Below the pieces are notes generated by a model. That model had not been told where the DNA came from. It worked only from the letters and a program-made list of their open reading frames with translations, and ran no database searches. Position numbers and translations under genes: made by a program. A DNA stretch of 64,000 nucleotides from assembly GCF_027744825.2 (NCBI RefSeq), contig NC_071334.1, positions 4,297,437-4,361,436 of the forward strand. Reading direction: 5' to 3'. Positions 22,585 through 35,448 of this stretch are shown here, one piece after another (position 1 is the stretch's first letter; each line of letters starts with the position of its first letter). The DNA is from Synchiropus splendidus. Lineage: Eukaryota; Chordata; Actinopteri; Syngnathiformes; Callionymidae.

Positions 22585-24159
22585 CCATACAGTATGTCAT
22601 AATACCATGTGTGCTAGCTAAGCTAATGTCAATGTAGCTTTGCTCCATGCTTCAAAGACCTTATTTTGGAGTTTAGCAAACGTTTTTTAAGGTCCAAGTT
22701 CCCAACATGCTTCGATCAAACCATGAATCAAATCATGCTGTATGATGCTTCGTAACTGTCACATATGGAGCTTGTGCCTCAGCCGATCCATTCAGAAATG
22801 CCGATAGGAATAATAGGAATTGCAGGTGGTAGTAAATACTGGTAAAAAAAGGATGCAGATTTTGATTTTGAACTGTTTAAAATGCACCACCAGATGTTGT
22901 GGATCTGGGCTCCACTGCAACCATGGGTCAGAAAACACATTTATGATCATTGATCTCAGTGTTAATGACACAGATTCACTCAGAGGAACAACGGCATGTT
23001 GTACCTGGCTCCCCACGTGACCTTCCCAAGCAGCTTCTTAAGTCGGGATCCACGCCTCAGTGACGGTGGAGGCTTGGCTGAAAAGGTGAAGCCTAATAAT
23101 ACAAACATAAGGACTTCAGGAAGCCAACATTTGAAGAAGATCTTGATCCCAACCAGCTAGCAGACTTTCTTTTTTTCGTCGGCACGTGACTCGTCCCCTC
23201 TGCTCCTCTCAGTCGGGGAGAGCCGTGCGAATCCCCTGTGGGCCTGCTTGCTCCCTGCTCACTTCCACTCCCAGAGATAATGTGGGAATATTTATTAACT
23301 AGCCTCCGTGACCTGCTGTGTGTGCAAAGTGCGACGCTGCAGTAATTGGGACAGTGGTTAAAGGGGCTGCGGGGTTATTCCAACGAAGGGCCACGGCATC
23401 TTTAGAAACATGGCCCCGGTCCATGTCCCCATCCCGGCTCCGTGGCTCAGCCTAATCTGCTCATAATACCTTTGTATAATGGTGTCAATGGCCATATATC
23501 ACCCTGGGACCAAAGAGGGAGGAAGAAGGAGGTGAAGCAGAGCGATGGCTGGGGAGGGCATGTGAATGGTCTCAACACAATACAGCAATACATATCTAAA
23601 AAAATCTGTTTCTATAACCAGTTATTGTTGAATAATTGTCATCATTTTTAGTTTTTTTCCTTTTTTCTGCTCTCAGCATCGCACTACGATGGAACTATAC
23701 GAGAAACCATTTACAACGTTTAAACAAGAGGTCGAGTATCGCAATATTTGATATACTTCTCCCAAATGAACACAGTTTCTCACGTGCATGCGAGAGCTGT
23801 CCATCCAGAGACAGGATGACGACTCAGCTCATGAAATCACAGACTGCTGCGTCACATGCATTATAACAGTGCAGTGCAGTTCTGTTGTTGAAGCTGCTTC
23901 TTCATCATTTTACTTTCAGCGATAATTGGGAATACATTATTAGTACATTTATAACATATCATAATGCGTTAATAAGGCTTTACAGAATGTGTTCTAAATG
24001 ATAATATGCATGGATGGTAATTCATGTTCATAAAGTATTATCAATAGTGGAATTTACATGAGTAATAGCCCCAAGAACGTCACTACAATTGACTAAAGAA
24101 AAGTGTGTTATTTATTTTCACACACTACAGTAAACATTCATAACATCATCTATATTCCA
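22585..24159. other. Unique DNA with candidate regulatory segment
   Basis: No gene. 23200-23430 is non-repetitive, moderately GC-rich (ATAATGTGGGAATATTTATT, GCAGTAATTGGGACAGTGG) and could be a conserved non-coding element. 23900-24150 is AT-rich and leads into the minisatellite. Confidence 0.3.
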
Positions 24160-25460
24160 TTACAGTAATATAGTAAACAAATAAAAAATAAAATAAAATA
24201 AAACAAAACTGTGATATTCCATTACAGTAATGCAGTAAACAAATACAATGAAATATAATATAGTAAAATTAAATTATGTAAAAAAAAATAAAATAAAACA
24301 GCGATATTCCATTACAGTAATGCAGTAAACAAATAAATTAAAATAAAACAAAATAAAATAAAACAGTGATATTCCTTTACAGTAATGCAGTAAACAAATA
24401 AATTAAAATAAAATAAAACAGTGATATTCCATCACAGTAATGCAGTAAACAAATAAATTAAAATAAAATAAAACTGTCATATTACATTACAGTAATGCAG
24501 TAAACAAATAAAATAAAATAAAATAAAACAGCAATATTCCATTACAGTAATCCAGTAAACGAATACATTAAAATAAAATAAAATAAAATAAAATAAAACA
24601 GTGATATTCCATTACAGTAATGCAGTAAACAAATACATTAAAATAAAATAAAATAAAATAAAATAAAATAAAACAGTGATATTCCATCACAGTAATGCAG
24701 TAAACAAATAAATTAAAATAAAATAAAACTGTCATATTACATTACAGTAATGCAGTAAACAAATAAAATAAAATAAAATAAAACAGCAATATTCCATTAC
24801 AGTAATCCAGTAAACGAATACATTAAAATAAAATAAAATAAAATAAAATAAAACAGTGATATTCCATTACAGTAATGCAGTAAACAAATACATTAAAATA
24901 AAATAAAATAAAATAAAACAGTGATATTCCATTACAGCAATGCAGTAAATAAATTAAAATAAAATAAAATAAAATAAAATAAAATAAAACAGCAATATTC
25001 CATTACAGTAATGCAGTAAACAAATAAAATAAAATGAAACAGTGATATTCCATGACAGTAATGCAGTAAACAAATAAATAAAAATAAAATAAAACAGTGA
25101 TATTTCATTACAGTAATGCAGTAAACAAATTAAAATAAAATAAAACAGTTATATTACATTACAGTAATGCAGTAAACGAATACATTAAAATAAAAGAAAA
25201 GAAAACAGTGATATTCCATTACAGTAATGCAGTAAACAAATAAATTAAAATAAAATAAAATAAGATAAAATAAAACAGTGATATTCCATTACAGTAATGC
25301 AGTAAACAAATAAATTAAAATGAAATAAAATAAAATAAAACAAAATAAAATAAAACAGTGATATTCCATTACAGTAATGCAGTGAACAAATAAAATAACA
25401 TAAAATAAAACAAAATAAAACTGTGATATTCCATGACAGTAATGCAGTAAACAAATAACG
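24160..25460. repeat. AT-rich minisatellite, ~21 units of 48-80 bp
   Basis: Each unit has a constant part (GATATTCCATTACAGTAATG + CAGTAAACAAATA) and a variable run of AAAAT pentamers. The constant part includes the 13-base palindrome CATTACAGTAATG. Variant units (CCATCAC, TACATTAC, TAATCCAG with CGAATAC) recur in the same order at 24424-24679 and 24680-24925, a four-unit higher-order duplication. Confidence 0.95.
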
Positions 25461-26748
25461 TCAGTAGAAAGTGGGGCATGTTTTAAACCTACATCAGCAA
25501 AATAAGAAACGTATTTATTCTCTTCATGAATTGGTTGAGCAGGTGTTGTGGTCACTTGACGCATCAAAAAATGCATATGCCAAAAACAAACTATATGATT
25601 TGCATGCGCTGTAGATTGACCTGAACCTGGACTAAACAAGGCTGGAGAAAGTGAACGTAAAGGAAAGCAACACACCTCAGCTTGTTAACGTGACAGCCAT
25701 GAACGGCGGCCGTACATCACGCGGCGCAGTTGCTAACAAGGCTAGTCGTCACGCGGCCGCGGTCACCAACGGCCTCCAAATGAAAGCAGATATTAATGAG
25801 GTCTTGATGGAGCCGGCCTTTGTTGCAGACGCCTTGATGTTGAAAGCTGAAACAAGACGTCCTCCGCAGCAGCCCTTTCCCAAGTCTTTAGAGATCAAAT
25901 TACGTGGGGATATATCAAGTAAATGAATGACTTACGCCTCATTTCGTGCAGAAGAAAAGGACGAGAGCGAGAGGGAATAATGGATTCCTTGACTTCCGTA
26001 CAAGACAGAGAATTGTAAAACAAACTGGGAAGAGGAGAACAAGCCATGTCTTTGTTCATAAATAGATGATTATTTTTAATATCTTCAGATGAAATGCAGC
26101 CCGTCTCCCTGGAGATCTGCTCGGCTAGTTATTCCGCAGCGCTTGTGTATTTTATTCATACAATTTATATCCAGTAAACAAACTTTTTCCTTGATAAACT
26201 GATTAGAAATAGAAAAAAAAAACGTGTTTGAAGTGTAAAAATGACTTTAGCAGAAGAGAGATGAAGGACATTTAATGACATTGTGCTTTGAACTCTTCCA
26301 AAATACAGACGCATATTTGAATAGACTTAATTCATGAGCGATGCGTTTATTTGTGCAAATACTTTGGCAGTATTTCACCGTACTGTTTGCAAGTGAAACA
26401 TCTTGCTTCCATGGATTTCCAACACGTATTTCCCAAAAATGATGGGCGTCTCGCCGGCAACGAAAGCGCTGGACCCTCCTCTGACCTGCGACGGTTACCT
26501 CTGGACAGCTGTGTGGGAGGACCGGCCTGATTCTTGGCCGTCTCTATTGACTGGTCCAGGAGCAGCGGTTCTGGCTGGCTGCTTCTCTGAGGCCAGTATT
26601 GACACAGACGTACTGGTTTGGATGGCGGGTCACGGCATCAGGACTCTACCCTTTTGATTCATTGAGAGCTGCACTTGATTAATGTCCCAGCTTCCTGCCG
26701 TGAACTTTTTTCTGTGGCTAAGCATCAACTGAACACATGGAGGGGATT
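25461..26748. other. Unique DNA with candidate regulatory segment
   Basis: No gene. 25680-26120 is non-repetitive with a GC-rich block (GGCGGCCGTACATCACGCGG) and ends in AT-rich homeobox-like sequence. The 91-codon frame at 25651-25926 has no recognisable domain. Confidence 0.3.
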
Positions 26749-27841
<1,093 letters not shown>

Positions 27842-27842
<1 letters not shown>

Positions 27843-28485
27843 GTGGTCGTTGCCACATACTTAGTTTTGTGATCAAATATTTCAGGTCAATATTTCAGGT
27901 CAAAGTCGTGACAGCCAACAATTGTTTCCTGGATATTTTATCGCTTAAAAATCACCTCCTTTCAAGCAGACTATGAGGTGGAGACAGCACTGAGTCTACT
28001 GTTTTTTTTTTTGTCTTGTTTTTAGCCTTGTTTGGTGTTCAAACTAAGCGATTCATGTGGGGGCTAATACATGCAGTTTGCGCAGATGCGAGGCAGGACG
28101 GCTGACAGCCGATCATGGTGTGATTTATGAGGCTGACCGCTGGCGGCGTAGTGCGGGCTAATGACACATACACTAAAGTCATTGATTTGTATGAATGCCC
28201 TCCGCTCTTCATCTATCACAATTTAATGTTGAAGTTTGCGATGCAGGAGGAAGAAGAGAGGGAGGACATGAGACAGGTAGGACCCAACCGACAGAAGATC
28301 GGGGCAAGTCAAGATCATACCCAGTCCACAGAACCTGCGTTGTAGCTCCTTTAGGACAAGAAGGACTGGAGGACTGAAGGACTTTTAGTGTCTTCACCTC
28401 TGAGACTCAAACTTAGCACGTTGTCCCCCCTGAAATGAAGGACCAGGTTGAGTCAAGACAGTCACACCAACCCATGACGATCAGT
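27842..28485. other. Unique DNA between two simple-repeat arrays
   Basis: No gene seen. 28050-28240 is non-repetitive and moderately GC-rich (GGCTGACAGCCGATCATGG, GCGGGCTAATGACACATAC), a possible conserved element. Confidence 0.3.
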
Positions 28486-28511
28486 GTTGCCAGCTAAACT
28501 ATCTATCTATG

Positions 28512-28546
<35 letters not shown>

Positions 28547-29193
28547 TATCCATTCATCTATGCATCTATGCATCTATGCATCTATACATCCATCCATCCA
28601 TCCATCCATCCTTCTATTCAACTATCCATCCATCCATCCATTCAACTATCCATTCATCCATTCATCCATCTATTCAACTATCCATCCATCCATCCATTCA
28701 TCCATCATCCATGCATCCATCCATCTGTGCATCCATCCACCTATCCATCCATCCATCCATCCATCCATCCATCCATCCATCCATCCATCCATCTATTCAA
28801 CTATCCATCCATCCATCCATCCATTCAACTAGCCATCCATCCATCCATCCATCCATCCATCCATCCATCCATCCATTCAACTAGCCATCCATCCATCCAT
28901 CTGTGCATCCATCCATCCATCTATTCAACTATCCATCCACCCATCCATCTATTCAACTATCCATCCATCCATCATCCATGCATCCATCCATTTGTGCATC
29001 CATCCACCTATCCATCCATCCATCCATCTATTCAACTATCCATCCATCCATCCATCCATCCATCCATCCATCCATCTATTCAACTATCCATCCATCCATG
29101 CATCCATCCATCAGTGCATCCATCCACCTATTCATCCATCTATCTATCTATCATCCATCCATCCATCGATGGGCAGCGTTGCCAGCTAAACTA
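28486..29193. repeat. ATCC/TATC array bounded by 16-bp direct repeats
   Basis: TATC run at 28498-28548, then about 600 bp of CATC (ATCC) repeats with a recurring CTATTCAACTATCCATCC variant. GTTGCCAGCTAAACTA stands at both ends (28486-28501 and 29178-29193). The long PSIHPSIH frames are repeat artefacts. Confidence 0.95.
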
Positions 29194-30217
29194 GAAAGAC
29201 ACTCAAGTGAAGCACATACCTACATCACTTATATTGTGATATATTTTAATGAGTGTTGTTGCTTTGCTACGAATCAGCAAATGTTAAATTTGAATCTTTT
29301 CGTGCAAGAGAGTACATTTAGGCCGATGATGTCATCGTCCTCCGTGACATCCTTCTCTGTGTGTCCATGTACCTCACCTCAAAACGTGTTTTATTTTCCC
29401 CCCGCGCACCGCAGGCAGCGCCGACTATCATCAGATGACACGTTGCAGATGGAGGCATGACTCACGTCTTACAGCACCCGCTTTAATTATGTCGGATCTA
29501 AACAGGATTGTCAGTTAGGCTAATCCGAAACATGGCTTGTTTGAAAAGACAATAACAATAGGGCAACAACAGGAAGAGGACCTGTTGGACACCTGCTTCT
29601 CGGCTTGGACCCATCTCGCCCACATGTGCCCGGACGCTCTGGAGTGATTTCATTCCTCAACGTGCTTCCTGGCTGGTGCTGTTTATCAGTGTGCACAGAA
29701 CATGTCACAACCGCTTGTCAAGACTGTAACATCTGGAATCAGCGCAGACAATCACTTCCATATTTCAAAAGACAAGAGTGTCTTGACTCCACTTTTCCTG
29801 ACAAGGAGTGCTCTTCCATTCTGTTCAAATTAAAGCCTTTTCTTCCTGCCAAAGCATTGCAACATGATTTGGAATATCTTAGCTATTTTAACCATGGAGC
29901 GTTTCATCCAAGTCCCTGAGTGAGATGGTGGTTGGGATGTCTGACTGCTCCTCAGGAGGTATTGACATTAGCATGAGCTGGAGAAGAGTTCAAAATATTT
30001 TCAACACTATTGGTTTGGACACAATTTTCAGTGAGGTATAACTTCATAAAATGTCTTAAAGAGCAGTAGCTACGTGGTTGGCAGCTAGCTGAGCCCAAGA
30101 TGTTGCTCATTGTGATAATGTTGCGTTCAACTCCAAGTCGCAGCGTAGGAACGAGTTCATAGTCAAGTGAGCGTGTTGCATTCAGCTCTTCTATTTCTTC
30201 TTTATCTGTAAAGGTTT
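29194..30217. other. Unique DNA, no gene seen
   Basis: 29300-29520 includes GCCGATGATGTCATCGTCC and a possible conserved stretch; nothing coding recognised. Confidence 0.3.
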
Positions 30218-31135
30218 AGTCATTTCAGTGCAATATACCTTCAACATATAGGCCGTAGGATTTGACTGTCATGATTCTGCTTTTATTCTGGTCACGTGAG
30301 TCCTGTTTTGTTTTCTCCCTCCTGTCTTCCTGTTCCCGTGGCACACGGCTGGAGCCAATCCACCTCTGATCTCCCAAGCTTAAGAGCACCTGGACTCCAG
30401 CAACGGGTGCCAGATCGTTTGCTTCATTTGCTCCGACTGGTAAACTGCTCCGTTCGTGTACATTTTCTCCGTCGTTTTGAATGATCTTCTGTTCATCTTT
30501 CTTAACCCTGGTGTTCTGAGTTATTGTATTTTGACTCCTATTGTTCTCCCTGCTCCGTGTGGCTTCTTGGTTTTCCTTCTGTCATCTCTTACTCGTGCGT
30601 TCGTGTTGACAACCTCGGTGGTTTACTTTATTTTATTGCGTGTGTTTGCTCTCCTGTTACAGACTCTTCTTGCATTCTTTCTCCCGGTTCGGTGACGCTT
30701 TTCGTTGTGGACTCATTCCGTTGTGGACTCTTCCCGGTTTTGGTGATGCTCTGGATTTGTTTTCCGTTTTCTTCTCCCGGTTCGGTGACGCCCTTTGTTA
30801 TATATTTTGTATCTCGTCATTAAATTATTGTATTGACTTGCTCCTGCCTGCTGTGACTCTTTCAACACTGCACTTGGGTCCCGCCCCACAACAATGACAC
30901 TTTTTATACAATACATTCACAGACAAAAAAGATGGCGTCAGTTTCAACAGATAAAACCAAAAAAAAAAAAATCAGCTATTGAAATAAGGATTAAGATTAA
31001 ACGCATAAATAAATACAATATACTTTCAACATATAGGCAATGTGATTTGACACTTTTTATACAATACATTCCCAGAGATAAAGAAAAAAAAATGAGACAG
31101 CTATTGAAATGAGGATTAAGATTAAACACAAAAGA
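30218..31135. repeat. Local tandem duplication interrupted by an LTR
   Basis: A ~125-bp unit (CTTCAACATATAGG, TTTGACACTTTTTATACAAT, CAGCTATTGAAAT-AGGATTAAG) occurs about twice, around 30900-31015 and 31016-31135, with the beginning of another unit at 30218-30266. The LTR at 30267 sits in the first TTTGAC. Confidence 0.75.
30267..30893 (+). mobile_element. Solo LTR, group II
   Basis: Starts TGTCATGATTCTGC and ends CCCCACAACA (TG...CA). Five-base flanks are TTGAC (30262-30266) and ATGAC (30894-30898), 4/5 identical. The paralogous empty site at about 31043-31062 reads ATTTGACACTTTTTATAC, which is exactly what is left on removing the LTR and one duplication. CATTAAA near 30820 suits a polyadenylation signal. 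No internal region, hence solo. Confidence 0.8.
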
Positions 31136-32671
31136 AAATGCTGTTTTCATAGCTGTGGTAACACAACAGGCCAAAGCCCATGAAATCAATATTGATGTAT
31201 GAAAATGTTGTGTACGTACCACAGATTGCCTCCAAATGAAGAAAAAAGTTTTTGACTTGAAGCTGCTCAGAGGTGTCAGTCAAACTTGCCCAAGTCTCCC
31301 CCACTGTGGGCAGGTAGGGCCCCTCATTTCAGACCCTCAAACTTCATCTGCGCGACGATAATGAGACGTCCCAGCTTCACACTCAGGTTTTAAGGAGGAG
31401 AAGGAACATTTGTCACTTAAGCGTCTCCGCCGTCTGCGCGTCTGTCAGCCGCGGTTCGTCGCTAACGGCAAGACGGATCCAATTACCAGCTGTGGACATC
31501 TCTAACAAGGTGCCAGGGAAAAAAAAGGGCTGCCTGGACAAACAACGGCCAATAATGAGAGGCCCCTGTTTGAGCGATTTCCATCTTGCTTTCTTTTCTT
31601 ATAATCTGCTACTCATCCACTTGTTTTCATTTCCTTAACTTTACTTTTGGGCTAAATTTTAGTTCAGTCTGAAAGAAAGGAAAATGAAAAAGTGGGAGAG
31701 AACAATGTCAACATGAAGGCAAGTTACACTCATAATATTATTTATAATAATCTATAACTTGGTGACCATACTGTCTCATATATACATAAGGTTGTATTTT
31801 GACAATTTCTTTTCGGCTAGCGTGAGTCACCAGCAGGCTGGGAAGCGTTCCATTTGTAATTTACCGTATTGCAAGAACTTGTCGATAACAAACTTAGTTT
31901 AGAAGCTTTGAGCGTAAACTTTTGCCAAAAACTTTTGAGGAGTGTAGCAACAGAGTGGCTTTGACTGGTTCCCTTTTGCATTACTAACCAGGACATGGAT
32001 TGTCAATGCAGGCGTTGGGATCGATGCTCTAGAGCTCGGTGCATCCCATTGATTTTCCTACTCCCAGATATCGCAGAGAGGCTTCATCAACAAAAGCACT
32101 TTGTCTTTCCCAAATAATCAGATCGAAGCGGCTCTTCTCCTGAGACGAAGTGGCCACAGTTGCTACAGTATTGCCGCCATCCCCTGCCTTCTGTGCCCCC
32201 GTCTCTTTGGCAGTTTTCCTCCCCCCTCTCCCTTTGTCTTGTTCTGACCCGTGGGACACGGTTGCATTTTGCTGTACCTCACTAAACCCAGTGAGTGAGA
32301 CGCTGCCAAGCCAAAGCATTGGAGAAAAAAATATATATACAAATCAATGAACATCACATGTTTGTTTAATATACAAAGAAAAGATTCCTGTAGAATAAAT
32401 CAAAATAACAGGAAGTAAATTTATAATTATACAGTCATGCAGAACCCATGGTGTAGTACACAATATATACAATACTCTCATGATTGTTGAAAAAAGAAAG
32501 TAAAGTCCAAGATGTGGGACAATTTATTACTACCATCTCTTCATAACAGTATCAAAAATGTGTCATTTAAACATGTTCCAAACAAATGTTGAAGACCTCA
32601 ACTGTTGACCGAATATTGGAACACATTTTCAATCATATCTAAATTTGTTAGCATATGTGTATATATGAGAG
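31136..32671. other. Unique DNA with candidate regulatory segment
   Basis: No gene. 31340-31570 is non-repetitive, GC-balanced (GCGCGACGATAATGAGACG, GATCCAATTACCAGCTGTGG), a possible conserved element. 32330-32670 is AT-rich. Confidence 0.3.
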
Positions 32672-32866
32672 TAGTGATGGGGAGGTGAGGTATCATGAAA
32701 CAGTGTTGCACAGTTGATGACACACTGTCCTCATTTTCAGAGGCCACTAGATGGCGCTCCTGGATTGGAAATGATGTGAGGTTTCATTGAATTAGTTGTT
32801 CAAGTCCAAACAGCATCTGTGGCCTCTGAAAATCAGGACGCTGTTTCATGAAACCTTGTCAATCTG
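32672..32866 (+). mobile_element. CTCF-motif hAT-like MITE copy
   Basis: Starts TAGTGATGG; left CTCF-like site 32744-32757 is an exact core match. The right site is lost through a small deletion (CAGCATCTGTGGCC). The right tip is missing. Confidence 0.85.
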
Positions 32867-33015
32867 CGACCTGTTTTGAACCTGTTTTGAATCTGTTTTG
32901 AATGTTGTTTGATATTACTACACTCTCAAAACAGGATCATACAACATTCTCCAGTGAACTAATGCATACTTTTTTTCCTCCACACAAACAGAAATTGCTC
33001 TTTCTATTTCCTGTC

Positions 33016-33150
33016 CCGTGAAACAGTGTCCTCATTCGAGCCACCACTAGATGGCACAGTTTGCTCTATATACTTCTTAAGTAACAGCCTGACCGACTGA
33101 GTGCTGTAAATGAAGCGAATGATTCATGAAGCTTCATCATCCCATTACTA
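33016..33150 (+). mobile_element. CTCF-motif hAT-like MITE, diverged copy
   Basis: GTGAAACAGTGTCCTCATT leads to CCACTAGATGGCAC (33044-33057, exact core match), and the end reads GCTTCATCATCCCATTACTA. Interior poorly conserved. Confidence 0.7.
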
Positions 33151-33263
33151 CTAAAGTGCAATCAGAGTGTGAGCATTGCATGAACATGTATTACAATAGT
33201 TGCAGTTGCAAAATTCATGTTTTTCATTTTTTTTAACCCTGTGCCTTCAGTTTTTTTTTCTGT

Positions 33264-33424
33264 GGTTTACAAATGATGTGACGTTTCATTGAATGACTTG
33301 CTCAAGTCCAAACATTTTACAGGAGACAACGCCATCTGGTGGCCTCTGAAAATCAGGACACTGTTTCATGAAACCTCATCGACCCTTCAATACTGTGTCA
33401 CGAAGCCTCATCTACCCCTGACTA
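33264..33424 (+). mobile_element. CTCF-motif hAT-like MITE, right two-thirds
   Basis: Starts inside the element (TTTACAAATGATGTGACG) and ends CCCCTGACTA. The right CTCF-like site 33329-33342 has one mismatch at the last base. Third copy within 750 bp. Confidence 0.8.
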
Positions 33425-34750
33425 CCATCTCACCAATCCACTGCTGCCAACTCCAAATAATTTCAAAAGAAAGTTGAAGCACACACGATTTAAAAGCCAA
33501 GGCAATCGACTCATAATGTTGACAATGCATTCAAAACTCAACAGAAATTCAGTCTTGGTTTGCCATTCATTTTGACTGCAAAACATGACTTGTCTGACCC
33601 TGCACATGTTGAGTTGAGCTGAGGCTCGGTGGAGGACACTTTATACGTGTGAAGCAACGCTCTGTCTACTGCGACTTGACTTGAAAGAGGTCAGTAATTA
33701 TTGCTGTGTTTTACTGTGGTTAAGTTTGGCTCATTGAAGCGCATTTAAAAGCAGCTGTGCAGCTCCAGAAATGCGCTTCAAGTGACAGCTTTAATTCGAA
33801 TCCATCAAGGACAGTATTTTTGAATGAAGCAAAGATTCTAATTCCTCGTGGCCATCCAAAGGTAATGAATAATCTTTTGCAGATATTAATAGATGGTGCC
33901 GCGGTGACCGTTCATAAATCCACTTTAATATTTTAGGAGGGTCTTGGCAAAAAAATGGCGGAGGTTTGGAGGGGAAAAAAAGCAGGACAGGAAGCCAGGA
34001 GTGTGTGTCTGCACGTGTCCCCACGTGAGTGTGTGTGTGTGTGTGTCGTGCGAGCGCTGCCTAACTTGATCAATCGCTACAGTTCTGCCTCCCCACTCAG
34101 AAAATTAGAAATGGGAATCTTAAAATCTGTGGCCGTTTATCATCACAGGTAGCGGCCGAACCAAAGTGTGTGTGTTGTGTGTGTTTACCAGATTATTTTT
34201 GCCGCCGTGTGAACATAAATACGTGTTACACCGTTATGGAGCTTTTACCCTTTTGGGGTGAAAAAGTAAGTTATTGTAAAAGCATGGAGGAAAAAAAAAA
34301 TCTAATTAAGGCGAGGACTTTGGGTCAAGTTTGGGTCAGAACGAGCGGGAAGGAGGGTCAGGGAAAGACTCCAAGAAATTAAAGTAATAATGTAACATCT
34401 TTTCCGGAGACTGGAGTATAAATCTATATAGGGAAGACATAGTCAGCCTGAACTGATTTTTGTCATCAAAAAAAAAAATTTATTATACGATCCCTCCTTC
34501 ATAGCAGCCACCAAAAGTGGTTTAACCAGCACAGACCACAGCTATCGTGGAATGTACAGGTTACATTTGCAAACAATATCGATCCACTGAAAGAAAAATT
34601 CCTTCCAAACATTCCTTCCAAACTATCACCACGTAAAACAAAGGCATGGATGAAACATTAGTGCCATGATTTGCTTTTATTTTTATGCTTGTCACCTCCG
34701 TTTTTGTTTTTTCCCTCTTCCTTTTCCCTGGTGATGTTCATACTTGAGTG
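33425..34750. other. Unique DNA, no gene seen
   Basis: 33640-34150 is non-repetitive with a TG run at 34029-34046; 34280-34480 is AT-rich. No recognised element. Confidence 0.35.
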
Positions 34751-34752
34751 TA

Positions 34753-35446
34753 CAGTGGTACCTGGGTTCTCGACCACAATCCGTTAGAGCAGAAGCGATT
34801 TGTCGAAATCTGAATGTATTTTTCCCATTACAATGAATGGAAAAAGAACTAATGGGTTCCAAGCCTTAAAATAGTCTTTTGTAGGAGTGAATGTAGAGCG
34901 TCTGCTGCAGGTGGCTGTTCCTCTATGTGTGTGGCCGCTGCATGTGGGAGGGGTTGCCGAGTGAGTGAGGTCTCTCCAGAAGTGAAGAGGTGCCCGGTGC
35001 GTGTCCAGCTCTGAATGTGCGCTTCTGTGCAGTTTGGCTGTGACAAAGTCATAAACCAAGTCACGCTCTGTCCCAGACTGGCCTCATCCCTGTCCCAGCT
35101 CCAGCCCACAACAGGACATCAAACCCTGGAGTGGGCGCTCCAGCACCTCCCCTGTGACACTCTACCACGGTCCAGTGTGGAGACAGGAAAGGTTTTACAC
35201 CTCAATATGAAGAAAAAACAGTCAGTAAATGGAGCTAACGGGACACGTCTGCATACAGAGGCTGCGTTATACACAATAACAATGCGCCTCGTGGGTCAGA
35301 TGATCGGTCCGAGTACATTATGTTTTTTCCGGCTTTTTTCGAGGGCACTCAAGTTCTGGATTTTCATTCGAAATCCGAAGCAAAAAAAACTCGAAATTTT
35401 GGTTCGAACTCCAATTTGTTCAAATTCGAAAACTGATGTACCAATG
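34753..35446. mobile_element. Mariner-like MITE, copy 2
   Basis: Same element as 7468-8183 in direct orientation. TA CAGTGGTACCTGGG at the left and GTACCAATG TA at the right give a TA duplication on both sides. Small deletions relative to copy 1 (for example the loss after CGACCACAATCCGTTAGA). Non-coding. Confidence 0.85.
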
Positions 35447-35448
35447 TA

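Noticed and set aside
24160..25460. CRISPR-like array with spacers
   Set aside because: The 'spacers' are variable AAAAT runs; it is a minisatellite.
28484..29460. Overlapping open frames of 236, 185 and 107 codons (HPSIHPS repeats)
   Set aside because: Translations of the ATCC array in several frames at once; not coding.
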